From: Tridacna crocea
Lineage: Eukaryota > Mollusca > Bivalvia > Cardiida > Cardiidae
Reading direction: 5' to 3'
DNA: 64,000 nt
NCBI GenBank assembly: GCA_943736015.1
Contig: OX031070.1
Span: 24,573,673 to 24,637,672, forward strand
Every line of letters begins with the position of its first letter. Position 1 is the first letter of the stretch. Below are positions 10,924-20,523 of the stretch, piece after piece. The position numbers and the translations under genes are program-made. The notes below the pieces were generated by a model that worked only from the letters and a program-made list of their open reading frames with translations, was not told the DNA's origin and ran no database searches.

Positions 10924-11179
10924 TTTAGATAAGAATGGCTTGAGGGCCCTGAAATCTTGGAAATTCATCTTACGGGTTTTTTTCCTCACTACCAGAAAAT
11001 TGCAAGATAGGAATTAATTGTCAGCTTCTTTCTGTTTTATGTGGGTTATTGGGGCCCATAAAACAAGTATTGAATTTATATTATCATTGCCAGTAGTCAA
11101 ATAAATCTCCCGAGATAAAAATGGGATTCCTTCTGGTTGCTTTCCTTTTAGCCGATTTCTTCAGGAAAACTATCCCTTG

Positions 11180-11396
11180 ACTTCTTACAAATTGACAAAA
11201 TTTTAGAATAGTCCAATTTGAAAGCACTCCAGACCACAAAATAAATGCTAGAAGGAAAGGAAATTTGTTAAGGGATATTTTGTAGTAAGCATTATAAGTA
11301 GAAAAAAAGAGAAAATGCTGGTTACCAGTATTTCCTCTTTTTCCCACAGTGTTTCCAGGGTCATTAAAAGTCAAGATTGTTTGCAAAAGGATTTAA
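11180..11396 (-). mobile_element. TTAA hairpin MITE, subfamily A, diverged
   Basis: CAAAATTTTAGAATAGTCCA and CCACAAAATAAATGCTAG mark the long arm. The hairpin is GAGAAAATGCTGGTTACCAG plus inverse. The short arm is shortened to GTTTCCAGGGTCATTAAAAG. Confidence 0.7.
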
Positions 11397-11573
11397 GTGC
11401 TGTACAGAACCAAGTAGACATTTTAAATCTAGAATTAAAACCCAGGTAAGAGCAATATCCTGGTAGACTTTGTCTGGAATGTCTGACTTTAGCTGATAGT
11501 GGAAATTAAAGATCAGCTTGCATATTTTGTGCAAGCTTATCTTGATCTGCACTTGCTAGTTTCGATAAGCATT

Positions 11574-11740
11574 TTAACTCATTACCAGAAATCAGAATTT
11601 TTAGACTGGTCCAAATTAAAAACATTTCCTGATGACATAATATTAAGTGACTAAAAAATTGAAATTTGTTTTTTGGAACTTGAGAAAAAGTTGAGGGAAA
11701 AGGAAAAAAATGCTTTTCTGAACTGTGTCACTTAGGATCA
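11574..11740 (-). mobile_element. truncated TTAA hairpin MITE
   Basis: The long arm is good from TTAACTCATTACCAGAAATC. The hairpin stops after the left arm (GGAAAAGGAAAAAAATGCTT) and the short arm is missing. Confidence 0.6.
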
Positions 11741-11858
11741 GACTCACAACCAAGAGAATGTAATCTGATCTTTATCTATCCTGTCCTTTTTATCTAGAGA
11801 TGTGGTGATGTAATGAAGTCTCATAAAAATATTAGTGATTAATGGGCTGCATGCCCAT

Positions 11859-12058
11859 TTAACCCTTTACCAAAGCCAGTTAAAGAAAGCAGCTCTTGAA
11901 AGTCATTGTGGGAAGCAGAGAAAATGCTGGGAACTAGTATTTTCTCCTTTTCCCATACTGTTTCAGCCCTTTCTTAAATAACCCTCATCATTTGATTCAT
12001 TTTGAATTTCTCATCAGCAATATTACTGTGTTTTGAATTCCGTCAAGGGGGTAAAGAG
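11859..12058 (+). mobile_element. TTAA hairpin MITE, subfamily A
   Basis: The short arm is internally deleted (CTTTACCAAAGCCAGTTAAA). The hairpin is AGAGAAAATGCTGGGAACTA with a partial inverse. The long arm is diverged and ends GGGGGTAAAGAGTGG. Confidence 0.65.
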
Positions 12059-12281
12059 TGGATTTATTTCCAGCATGAAGGATAAATGTTACCAATATTG
12101 TCAGATATTGAGGCTTTTATTGTGTGTGGTGCAATTGATACAACACATGCTAATCAGCTAATGTCCTCGGTCAGGCTTTTAGATTACAGAATGGCCTATA
12201 TAACTCTTAATCCCGATGGAACAAATATTTGAACCATCCTCTGACAAAAAGGGGCTTGGGGCACCTTTGTGATGCATGATA

Positions 12282-12512
12282 TTAACCCTTTCCCAAACGA
12301 CCAACTTTTGGACTAGACCCAATTGAAAGCATTTGCAGACGACAATTCAACTCTAATGCTGAAAAGATGATTTCTGTCTATGGTAGGGTACAAAACATTG
12401 TTGGAAAAGGAGAAAATGCTGGTTACCAGCATTTTCTCCTTTTCCCACAATGTTTTTGAAAGGATACTATTCCAGACCCGTAAAAACCAGGGATTGTTTG
12501 GGAAAGGGTTAA
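12282..12512 (-). mobile_element. TTAA hairpin MITE with B-type ends and A-type hairpin
   Basis: It begins TTAACCCTTTCCCAAACGAC and ends TTTGGGAAAGGGTTAA, the TTTCCCAAAC terminus of subfamily B. Its hairpin has the A core AAAATGCTGGTTACCAGCAT. The short arm CAGACCCGTAAAAACCAGGG also matches B copies at 26667 and 45870. It therefore looks like a recombinant or an intermediate. Confidence 0.85.
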
Positions 12513-12543
12513 GAAAGTCATCACGTCATTGTGGATCTGTTAA

Positions 12544-12770
12544 TTAACCCATTACCACACAATTCCTACTTTTGATGACCCTGTGAAAGAAGCCTATAGA
12601 AAACTTTGTTTGAAAAGGAGAAAATGCTGGTAGCCAGCATTTTCTTCTTTTCCCACAATGTTTTCTATGTGTCACAAAACAATTTTCAAATTTCCAGTCA
12701 CTTTTATTTTGTCATCTGCAAATGCTTTCGATTTGGACAAACCTAAAATTTTGTCGTTTGATAATGAGTT
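12544..12770 (+). mobile_element. TTAA hairpin MITE, subfamily A
   Basis: TTAACCCATTACCACACAAT opens it. The hairpin loop is GGTAGCCAGC and the outer left arm TTTGTTTGAAAAGG mismatches the right arm TTTTCCCACAATG. The long arm is full (CACTTTTATTTTGTCATCTG) and stops at ATAATGAGTT. Confidence 0.85.
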
Positions 12771-12774
12771 GCTT

Positions 12775-13490
12775 TCATTTTTTCTAACAACCAACTGGGT
12801 GATGAGGTAAACTGGGCCTGTGATATGTAGAGTATGAACCAACAGCAAAAAAGTATTGACACTTGTCAGATATCGTTGGATGTTTTTTGCAAGTGCAAGT
12901 CCTTTTTCCACAGAGTGTTGCTCATTCATTTTCAGTCATAGGAATAGAATAAGAATCCGTTCATTTTAACACATCAAAATTGAGGCAAGCTCTGTAATGG
13001 GGACTTGGCTTATTTTCATTATGAAGTCCTGCATCAATTTTCAGACTATTTTTGACTACAATATTTCAAAATATTAGACAGTGTTGGTCAGGGATCAGAC
13101 TTCAGGTTCCCTGTAGTCTGATCCCATTGTACACTTTTTGCCAGCATAGTCTTATGTTGGCTGTTGGGTTAAGGGCGACTGGCTAGTAAATTGGGAGATA
13201 AAGCAGATTTGGCTTAGCAGAAAGAGCTTTTTGGCCCGGCAAATGAATATATCTTACAAAGGTTTACAAAAAGACATAAAGATTCGCCATTATCACATTT
13301 GCCTGTGTTCATTAGACTTGTATATTAAGTTTTCTCGCTATAACTCAGAGTGGCAGGATAATATCACTATTCTCAGAGGAATTCCTGTATTTCTGGACAA
13401 ATAAATGCAAACAATTCATCAGTAAGGCTATAATTCATTATGGTGTGAAAATAGATAGTAGTCCTTTGGGTACCAAGGCAGACGAAAAAT
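12775..13490. other. no gene; decayed hairpin-family remnant
   Basis: Near 13088-13130 GGGATCAGACTTCAGGTTCC and CTGTAGTCTGATCCCATTGT are a GATCAGACT-type stem-loop. The rest looks unique. Confidence 0.35.
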
Positions 13491-13491
13491 G

Positions 13492-13679
13492 TTAACTCTT
13501 TACTACAGAACAAATTTTAAGACTTGCCCAAATTGAAAGCTGTTGCATACATCAAATAACATGCTTGCACAATGCTATTGTTTGGTAAGAAAGAGTAGAA
13601 AACATTGTTGAAAAAGGAGATCCTGCATGGTATCCAGCTATTTTCTACAATGCTTTCAAAGCTTTCTACTGGAGGTTAA
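13492..13679 (-). mobile_element. diverged TTAA hairpin MITE sharing its TTAA with the next copy
   Basis: The long arm TTAACTCTTTACTACAGAAC is normal. The hairpin has eroded (AAAAAGGAGATCCTGCATGG). The short arm is shortened and ends GGAGGTTAA, the same TTAA that starts the subfamily C copy at 13676. Confidence 0.65.
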
Positions 13680-13904
13680 CCCTTTACTCCATAGATACTC
13701 ATTTCTACACATTGCATGTAGGAACCTTTGGGAAATACTGTGGCAAAAGGTGAAATTGCTCGTCACGAGCAATTTCACCTTTTGTCACAATGTTTTCTAA
13801 GCTACCTAAAGGTGTAATATACACATAAGAAACAGCTTCATCCTTGCTGTTATTTAGTGTCCATTAGAGATAGCATAGAATTGCCTAATGGGGTAAAGGG
13901 TTAA
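13676..13904 (+). mobile_element. TTAA hairpin MITE, subfamily C, full length
   Basis: 229 bp from TTAA to TTAA. The ends are TTAACCCTTTACTCCATAGA and TAATGGGGTAAAGGGTTAA. The hairpin is GGCAAAAGGTGAAATTGCTC, then GTCAC, then its inverse, so the core differs from subfamily A while the fold is kept. The long arm holds AGCTTCATCCTTGCTGTTAT. Near-identical copies are at 32519 and, inverted, 46519. Confidence 0.9.
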
Positions 13905-13905
13905 T

Positions 13906-14092
13906 TTAACTTTACCAAATGATCTTGAGTTTTAAGGACCCTGGAAAAGAAAACTTTTTAAAAACACTGTGGGGAAAGGAGATTTTTTTTGCACCCTTTC
14001 ACAGACAAATACCGTATTTTTGGCCACATATTATTTGTTGTCTGCAAATGTTTGGATGAGTAAAAAATTGTCATAAATTTTGGTAGATTTAA
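13906..14092 (+). mobile_element. TTAA hairpin MITE with hairpin deleted
   Basis: It starts two bases after the subfamily C copy. The short arm TTAACTTTACCAAATGATCT leads to AACACTGTGGGGAAAGGAGA, then a T-run and the long arm (TTTGTTGTCTGCAAATGTTT). Confidence 0.6.
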
Positions 14093-14191
14093 GTATATAT
14101 GACTGCGGTAAAAAGGTTTCAACCCTAAGAGCCTGGTACAAAGCCTGCACAGAAATATTCAGTCTGGAAATAAAGACCTAGTGTTTGCAGT

Positions 14192-14330
14192 TTAAACTCT
14201 TTACCAGAAGACAAAATTTTAGATTGTTCCAAATTGAAAACTTTAGCAGACAAGAAAATTAAATTGACTCAGATATTGAAAATTGTTTTGGAAAGGGTAG
14301 AAACATTGTGGGAAAAGAAGAAAATGCTGT
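14192..14330 (-). mobile_element. TTAA hairpin MITE, left half only
   Basis: Long arm TTAAACTCTTTACCAGAAGA through GAAACATTGTGGGAAAAGAA and AAAATGCTG, then a T-run and unrelated sequence carrying a small GGTCAGCCTATGCAGACTGC hairpin. Confidence 0.65.
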
Positions 14331-14515
14331 TTTTTTTTTCTAACAGCAGACTCAGTCATGAGGTATACTGGTCCTCTGGCAATGAAAATAGCAAAAATAG
14401 ACTTGGGTCAGCCTATGCAGACTGCGCAGGCTGACCTGGTTGATACCTTTTGCAGATGCAATAAGCCCCCTTTTCACAGAGCATGACTGAAATCTTCATT
14501 TGATTCCCACTGGCT

Positions 14516-14744
14516 TTAACCCTTTACTGCACAAGAAAATTTTAGACTGGCCCAAATTGAAAGCAATTGCAGACGACAAAATAAATGTGACTAAAAAACA
14601 GAAATTTGTTCTGGGAAGGATAGAAAACACTATGGGAAAAGGAGAAAATGCTGGTTACCAGCATTTTCTCCTTTTCCCATAGTGTTTTCAAAAGGCTTCT
14701 TTCTCAGGGGCGTCAAAAGTAGGGATTGTGTGGTAATGGGTTAA
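14516..14744 (-). mobile_element. TTAA hairpin MITE, subfamily A, with perfect paired variant hairpin
   Basis: Both ends are intact (TTAACCCTTTACTGCACAAG, GGTAATGGGTTAA). The hairpin is a perfect palindrome with a variant in both arms: AAAACACTATGGGAAAAGG and CCTTTTCCCATAGTGTTTT. It ends 40 bp before the exon at 14785. Confidence 0.9.
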
Positions 14745-14784
14745 GAAAAGTAATGATCATAGCATGTTGATTTTATACTTTCAG

Positions 14785-14931
14785 ACTCGGAATAACATTC
14801 AGAATCAGAAAAGTAACAAAAAGTACAACAACAGTGCTGCTGACAACAGTGAGTCGAGCGGTGAAACAACTGACAATCTAGACACCAGCGATTTTATTTT
14901 CAATGGACCAAAGAAACCAACATTGAGTGAT
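14785..14931 (+). CDS. internal exon of an unrecognised gene (exon a, 49 codons)
   Basis: The block is preceded by TTATACTTTCAG and followed by GTAAGT, both good splice sites. It is 147 nt, open in the frame that starts at its first base, and phase 0 at both ends. The peptide starts TRNNIQNQKSNKKYNNSAAD and ends FIFNGPKKPTLSD. It is polar, rich in Asn, Ser, Asp and Lys, and looks disordered; no domain is recognisable. An ATG lies 21 nt upstream in frame, but it is inside the presumed intron and a stop follows the exon in the read-through frame, so an internal exon is preferred to a short gene. A TTAA hairpin MITE ends 40 bp upstream. The next block at 17694 continues in the same phase. Function is unknown. 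Confidence 0.68.
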
Positions 14932-15043
14932 GTAAGTCTATCATGCATATTTAACTCCTACTCTACTGAATAAATAAATTGCATTTTCTCAGATGCAACA
15001 AAAAACGTATAGCTACAAGATCAAGGGACGGTTTTGTTCATAA

Positions 15044-16016
15044 CAGGGGTCAAATTTAACTTTTTTTTCAACTAGCAAAAATTTGCTAGTGACCATTTTT
15101 TCTATTCGCAAAACTCAATTTTGTACTAGCAATATTTTAACCATTGCCACTCAGTCCCCTGTTTTAACTACTCTGACATGGGAAACTTACGAAAACATTG
15201 ATGAGCCCATTTCCCCATTTCCTACAATGTTATAAGATCCGCCTACCTATAAGGTGCCTGTTTCGTGCTTCACATACATTACGTCGATTTGAGAGCGCAA
15301 GGTTTGTGCTTCCCAAAAGTTTACGAAATCGTGAAATTTACAATTTGAATACAAAGAGTGCAACATGAAAAACCGTGATTACCCGTCGAATACGGCTAAT
15401 ATTATAGCTCAGACTCTACACATTCGACAGTGGGCTTAGACAGTTTTATCGTTTTGGGGTCTGTGTATTCTGGCAATGTCACAGAATAGGCTACGGCATT
15501 TTTCCAAAAAAACTATAGATATTTTCCGCTCCATACTCCACAGAAATCGGACGTTTATTTGGTGAAAATAGCTAAATGTCAGCCAAAGTGGTCACTCTAT
15601 TATGAAATTTTATAGTAGAAAGTGACCACTTCAGCTGACATTTAGCTATTTTCACCAAATAAATGTCCGATTCCTGTGCATACTCTCAGCGAGGCTATGC
15701 AGACAGATGTAAAAACAACGTCAGAATCGTCTACGTGCTTTAAATATCAGATACATGTATTAATAATATCGCAACAAGCATCTCTATGAATATCACGTGG
15801 TCGGCGATACTCTCAAAGGATAGTTCTACACCGCATACGGCAATACAGTGTACACAAAAAACGACCCCATTCATAGATTAATTCAGATTTTTAAGTGGTA
15901 GGTTTGCCCATTTTCTGGTGCACTCGCAAATTATTTCGACCGTTAGGATTTGGCACTCGCATTTTTTCATTTCAGCTCGCATTTTGCGAGTTTGCAACCG
16001 TTAAATTTGAACCCTG
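15044..16016. mobile_element. hAT-like element, 973 bp, 5-bp target duplication
   Basis: Ends are CAGGGGTCAAATTTAAC and, inverted, CAGGGTTCAAATTTAACGG. CATAA lies directly outside both, a 5-bp duplication. Subterminal palindromes ACTAGCAAAAATTTGCTAGT on the left and CTCGCATTTTGCGAG on the right follow the ends. CAGGG-type ends suggest hAT, but 5 bp is shorter than the classical 8 bp. No transposase frame is evident. A large palindrome sits inside at 15543-15674. Confidence 0.7.
15543..15674. repeat. long near-perfect palindrome inside the hAT-like element
   Basis: Arms of about 50 bp run from GAAATCGGACGTTTATTTGG and AAATAGCTAAATGTCAGCC to AAAGTGGTCACT, then about 24 bp of loop, then the inverse (AGTGACCACTTCAGCTGACA and on). 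Only a few mismatches were seen. It could be a nested foldback MITE or part of the host element. Confidence 0.85.
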
Positions 16017-16138
16017 CATAATCCAGAATAAACCAGTGACCAGTATAAGTCAGAAATCACACAGCACTTTCTTTGCAGTCTGATCTTGACGTACACTGTC
16101 CACAAAAGCTTCTGGTGTTGTCTATGGTATGGAAAGAT

Positions 16139-16376
16139 TTAACCCATTACCACACAATTTCTACTTTTGACAACCCTGAGAAAGAAGCCTGTAGAAAACA
16201 TTGTGGGGAAAAAAGGAGAAAATGCTGGTAACGAGCATTTTTTCCTTTTCCCACAATGTTTTCTACTCTTCACACAACAAATTTCAAATTGTCAATTACT
16301 TTTATTTTGTCATCAAAAAAATTTAATGCTACAGATTTGGTCAAGCCTAAAATTTTGTCATTTGGTATAGAGTTAA
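16139..16376 (+). mobile_element. TTAA hairpin MITE, subfamily A, full length
   Basis: TTAACCCATTACCACACAAT to GGTATAGAGTTAA. The hairpin is slightly asymmetric (GGGGAAAAAAGGAG; loop GGTAACGAGC). The long arm has a short duplication/insertion CAAAAAAATTTAATGCTACA where others have CTGCAAATGCTTTCAA. Confidence 0.85.
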
Positions 16377-16429
16377 GATATTTTGTACTTTTGGCTTGGC
16401 TGTTTTCAAAGAAAACACTAAAGTATGAG

Positions 16430-16810
16430 ATGGCTTTTCTTCCTCTTGCAAAAATTGATCATGTCACACCGGTAGTGATGGCTTTTCTTCCTCTTTCAAA
16501 AATTGATCATGTCACACCGGTAGTGATGGCTTTTCTTCCTCTTGCAAAAATTGATCATGTCACACCGGTAGTGATGGCTTTTCTTCCTCTTGCAAAAATT
16601 GATCATGTCACACCGGTAGTGATGGCTTTTCTTCCTCTTTCAAAAATTGATCATGTCACACCGGTAGTGATGGCTTTTCTTCCTCTTTCAAAAATTGATC
16701 ATGTCACACCGGTAGTGATGGCTTTTCTTCCTCTTGCAAAAATTGATGTCACACCGGTAGTGATGGCTTTTCTTCCTATTGCAAAAATTGATCATGTCAC
16801 ACCTGTAGTT
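16430..16810 (+). repeat. 48-bp minisatellite, eight units, open reading frame throughout
   Basis: Eight units start at 16430, 16478, 16526, 16574, 16622, 16670, 16718 and 16763. All are 48 bp except the seventh (45 bp, lacking one CAT). As 48 is divisible by three, a frame stays open and would encode MAFLPLAKIDHVTPVV repeats; A alternates with S (TTGCA versus TTTCA) in the order A S A A S S A A. The last unit carries extra changes. The frame from 16256 runs in from MITE sequence, so coding is unlikely. Confidence 0.95.
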
Positions 16811-17189
16811 TCCATCTTATCATGCATGCACCTTTACACCATATTTGAGTCATAAAACTTTAATATGCACAACATTGCACGAAAACTTGCCAAATCTGTT
16901 CATCGGTGTGGGAGGGATGGGAGACAGAGTCAGTAGGTGAGTTGTAACATAACAAGCTGAAAATGGATTGGAAAGGAACCAAAATAAATTCATGATTAGC
17001 AACATATTAGCAAACCAGAGAGAATACAGTTCTAATGCCAAAATCTTCCAAACACGTATTTCAATATTGCATGTGTGCTGTTTGCTTGTTTTGTGTCCTT
17101 CCTGGATGCCCATTTAATTAATCAATTTGTTAAAATAATGATGATTATTTGTTGGTGATACATGAGAAGTTTGTAGAAGAATTTATCAG

Positions 17190-17368
17190 ACAAAAAAAGC
17201 AACCAACAATAAAATGAACGCTTCTTAAAAGTTGTAATTAGTTTTTCGAAGGGTAGCAAACATTGAAAGAAGAGAAAGGACTTGCTTCCAGCATTTTCTC
17301 CTTTTTCCACCATTTTTTCAAAAGCCCTTTTCCTCATAAAAAGCCAGGCATGTTTGGCAAATGGTAAA
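17190..17368 (-). mobile_element. degenerate TTAA hairpin MITE
   Basis: GAAGGGTAGCAAACATTGAA, GCTTCCAGCATTTTCTCCTT and TCAAAAGCCCTTTTCCTCAT are recognisable. It ends TTGGCAAATGGTAAA. Confidence 0.5.
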
Positions 17369-17438
17369 CTTCAATCTAAAGGACAAAATAACCTTCTGCT
17401 GTAGATGCAGGGAGACTCAACTTTCTATCTGTGTTTCA

Positions 17439-17667
17439 TTAACTCTTTACCACACAATCCCGACTTTTAACGACCCTGAGAAAGAAAGCTTTTGAAAACA
17501 TTGTGGGAAAAGGAGAAAATGCTGGTAACCAGCATTTTCTCCTTTTTCCACAATTTTTTCTACGCTATCCAAATCTAATTTCAAATTTTCAGTCACATTT
17601 ATTTTGTCGTCTGCACAGGCTTTCAAATTGGACTAGTCCAAAATTTTGTTGTTTGGTAAAGAGTTAA
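17439..17667 (+). mobile_element. TTAA hairpin MITE, subfamily A, full length, abutting a splice acceptor region
   Basis: 229 bp, TTAACTCTTTACCACACAAT to GTTTGGTAAAGAGTTAA. The hairpin is good (GGGAAAAGGAGAAAATGCTG and inverse, one C to T mismatch near the right base). The exon b acceptor follows 26 bp later. Confidence 0.9.
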
Positions 17668-17693
17668 ATGTAAGTTCTTTTTTTTTCCTTCAG

Positions 17694-17729
17694 GTGAGCA
17701 CAAGATCAAGTTCTGGAAATGGCTATGTG
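17694..17729 (+). CDS. micro-exon of the same unrecognised gene (exon b, 12 codons)
   Basis: A long pyrimidine tract (TTCTTTTTTTTTTCCTTCAG) leads into 36 nt encoding VSTRSSSGNGYV, followed by GTAGGT. Length is a multiple of three and both boundaries are phase 0, so it can be included or skipped without shifting the frame, as expected of an alternatively spliced micro-exon. It joins in frame to the exon ending at 14931 and to the one at 27755. The Ser-rich sequence suggests a linker or phosphorylated region, but that is inference. A full-length TTAA hairpin MITE ends only 26 bp before the acceptor, so the branch-point region lies in or beside the element. Confidence 0.6.
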
Positions 17730-18468
17730 GTAGGTTTACTTTTCTTGCATTGTTTCATCTTTTATTTTACTCCTTCATGTAGACTAGGTAACTTTTCAAG
17801 CATGATAGTAACTTTACTTCCAGATGACAAAACAACAGACTTGTCCATGTTGATATGTTGATGGCATTATTTATCAGAGTCCAAACTTATATGTGCCTAA
17901 TTCTAATACTTGCCCTAATTCAAAGTATTTTGTAAACATATTTTAAATAATAAGAGTTTATCTATAAAAAGATAGATACATGGTGGGAAATTCACCTATA
18001 GAAGCATTTGTAATTCATTTAGAGACCATCCTATCTTATGTAAAAGAAATGAAGCAAAAAGTAAAAAAAAATCCATATGAGGATGGAAAAATTGTATGTT
18101 CGTGGTGGGACAGTGTGGACTGCCACCAGGCACCCAGCAACCTTATTTCTATAGATAAGTGGTATGGCATGGGGCTGTTAGTTATTTAAGGCTTCAAGGA
18201 CCACACCTCATAGTTTAAGGCAAGTCATGAAAAACATGTACAGACAACATCTCAAATATATAGCTTATGGGAAATGTCCTGAAAATAAATGAAAACATAA
18301 TGGTGAAAAAAAAAAAGTGTTGACGAAAAAAAAACTAAAGCAGATTGCCAGCATATTCAATAGAAATCGAAATTAAGAATTTTTGCTAGCTGAGCACAGT
18401 CTGGGCTGCATTTAGGTCTCTCTTGCTTATTACCATCAATTGGCACTCTTAGGGTTTTATTTGTCAGT

Positions 18469-18680
18469 GTAACCCCTAATCATACTTTAATGACCCTGAT
18501 AAAGATGGCTTTCAAAAACGCTGTTGGTAAAGCAGAAGATGCTGGTAACTAGAATTTTCTGCTTTTCCCACAATATTTTGTACACTTAAAGAGACAAACT
18601 TCATCATTTGAACCCTTTCTGATATGGCCTCACAACAATTTTAGACAAGTCTAAAATTTTCTTGTGTGGTAAAGGTATAA
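18469..18680 (+). mobile_element. TTAA hairpin MITE, diverged
   Basis: GTAACCCCTAATCATACTTT, GGTAAAGCAGAAGATGCTGG and TTTCTGCTTTTCCCACAATA mark short arm and hairpin; note paired GCAGA/TCTGC changes. The long arm keeps CTAAAATTTTCTTGTGTGGT. Confidence 0.65.
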
Positions 18681-19147
18681 TTTACAATGTAAAATGCGCA
18701 TCTTGTATGAAGGACTAGGGTAATGAATAGAAAACTGCCTCAAAAGTACAGCCATAGCAGGGATGTATTTTGCAAAGTAAATCCTCATTAATTTTAACGA
18801 GCTGTTGAACTTTTTAAGCGAGAGAAGTGAAGCTTGAATGCAGAAGTGCCTGAAACCCAACTTTCTCAATAGGTGTTAAAATTCACTGTACATCAAAGCA
18901 AGCTATTGAAGTTGTAAAACTGCCAAAACTTAAATAAAATCTCTCTTGATTAGTTTTAAATTGGATGGTGTTTTTTTCCCCTCAATCTAATCACAAAATG
19001 AACTTCATAGGCATGTGCATATCATTTTTTGGTATGTCTCCTTATTATCTAGATAATAGTTTCTTTGATTTTTGGCAATCTTATATGTCACTTAGCAACT
19101 GCAAATCTTCAATCTAACTCTTTACCTGAAGAAAGGATCTTTGATGA

Positions 19148-19352
19148 AACTCTTTTCCAAACAACAAAATTTCAGACTTGTTCAAATTGAGACACCTTTG
19201 GAGATGACTAAATATGTGTTATTAAAAAGATTAGAATTTATAACTGAGACATTACAGAACAGGAAAAGGAGAAAATACCAGCATTTTCTTCCTCTTTCAC
19301 AGTTTTCAAAAGACATCAGCCTCATTGTGGTGAAAAGTTTGGATAGATTTAA
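19148..19352 (-). mobile_element. TTAA hairpin MITE, diverged, sharing TTAA with the next copy
   Basis: AACTCTTTTCCAAACAACAA opens a long arm that continues TTTCAGACTTGTTCAAATTG. The hairpin is shortened (GGAAAAGGAGAAAATACCAG). It ends GATTTAA, which is also the start of the copy at 19349. Confidence 0.7.
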
Positions 19353-19585
19353 CCCATTACCACACAATCCCTACTTTTTAACGCCCCTGAGAAAGAAGCG
19401 TTTAGAAAACATTGTTGGAAAAGGAGAAAATGCTGGTTATCAGCATTTTCTCCTTTTCCCACAATGTTTTCTACCCTTCACAAAACAATTTCAAAGTTTC
19501 AGTCACTTTTATTTTGTCTTCTGCAAATGCTTTCAATTTGGACAAGTCTAAAATTTTGTCGTCTGCTAATTGTTTAAAGGGTTAA
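19349..19585 (+). mobile_element. TTAA hairpin MITE, subfamily A, full length
   Basis: TTAACCCATTACCACACAAT opens it. The hairpin is unpaired at one site (GTTGG on the left, CCCAC on the right). The right end is extended: CTGCTAATTGTTTAAAGGGTTAA. Confidence 0.88.
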
Positions 19586-19693
19586 AACCCTATTGAAAGT
19601 ATTTTACAGAGAACAACTTACAATGTGGCTGAAATCGATATAATTTCTTCCTGAAAGGGAAAGATAGACTTATAAATAAAAGTGAGAAAATAT

Positions 19694-20391
19694 TTAACCC
19701 TTTACCAGACGACAAAATTTTAGTCTAGAGCAAATTGAAGGCATTTTCTGTTTTCAGGGAGAGCGATTCATTTTGATGTTAATAGTCTTGCTAACATTAA
19801 TATTAAATTCAGAGTAAAGTTTCTATCATTCGGTTTTTATATACCTGAAAACGAAGTTTGTGGGGGGTATACTGGAATCAGCCTGTCTGTCGGTCAGGCG
19901 GTCGGTCTGTCTGCAAAATCTTGTCCGGACAACTTCTCCTACAATTTCCGTACAATTTGCTTTATACTTGGCAGAAGTGTCCATTTGGAGTTTTAGATGT
20001 GCAAGAAGCAAATTTTGTGAAAATTCCATCAAGAATTACTGAGTTATTGCCCCTGATTGGACTTGAAAATGCTTGTCCGGACAACTCCTCCCACAGTTTC
20101 TGTCTGATTCACTTTAAACTTGCCAGAAGTGTTCATTAAGAGTTCTAGATGTGCAAGACGCAACTTTCGTGAAAATTCTATGAAGAATTAATGAGTTATT
20201 GCCCCTGTGACATGAAATATAGGGGCGGGGGTATTTATCACCTTTAGTGACAGTTATTCTAGTTTTTGTCAAGAACTTTATCTTTTATGCCCATGAATGA
20301 ACCTGCTTGTATTGCCTGACACTGTTTATTCTTTTCAAAGACCCTCTTTTTTCAGGGTTATGAACACTTCAATTTGTGTAGTAAAGGATTA
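19694..20391 (-). mobile_element. MITE-ended composite interrupted by a Helitron-like element
   Basis: The left 59 bp are a normal MITE long arm (TTAACCCTTTACCAGACGAC, CAAATTGAAGGCATTTTCTG). Then comes GGGAGAGCGATTCATTTTGA, shared with 62484. After the inserted element at 19839-20262 the sequence returns to a MITE-like right hairpin and short arm (TTTTTCAGGGTTATGAACAC, GTAGTAAAGGATTAA). Confidence 0.6.
19839..20262 (+). mobile_element. Helitron/Helentron-like element, 424 bp, complete
   Basis: It begins ATATACCTGAAAACGAAGTT with GGGGGGTATACTGGAATCAG close behind and ends CAGTTATTCTAG. A small hairpin TCAC-CTTTA-GTGA lies eight bases before the final CTAG, the layout of Helitron 3' ends. TTTTT lies on both sides and a homologous site without it exists at 62577, so no longer target duplication was made. 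Two tandem units of about 152 bp (starting 19920 and 20072, each with CTTGTCCGGACAACT) form the interior. Bivalve origin is recalled, not checked. Confidence 0.65.
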
Positions 20392-20437
20392 AAAAGCCAG
20401 TGGAGCGCTACAGGGCCATCATGGCCCACTTGTTATT
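20392..20437 (+). mobile_element. Helentron-like 3' end fused to a MITE end
   Basis: AAAGCCAGTGGAGCGCTACA leads to the palindrome GGGCCATCATGGCCC (20413-20427) and ACTTGTT. It directly follows the MITE-like end at 20391; the same fusion occurs at 62713-62755. Confidence 0.6.
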
Positions 20438-20523
20438 ATTTTTTTGCCAAAAGATATTCCTTTGAAATATCAATATGTATTTATTCAAGATCAGCATGCA
20501 TCAAATTCTGTACAATCTAGTAT

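Noticed and set aside
16256..16855. 199-codon open frame, longest in the window
   Set aside because: It begins in a MITE hairpin arm and is carried by a 48-bp minisatellite; period divisible by three keeps it open.
17980..18189. 69-codon open frame with a protein-like look (FVIHLETILSYVKEMKQKVK)
   Set aside because: No splice sites in the right places, no homologue I recognise, and an A-run inside; left unannotated.
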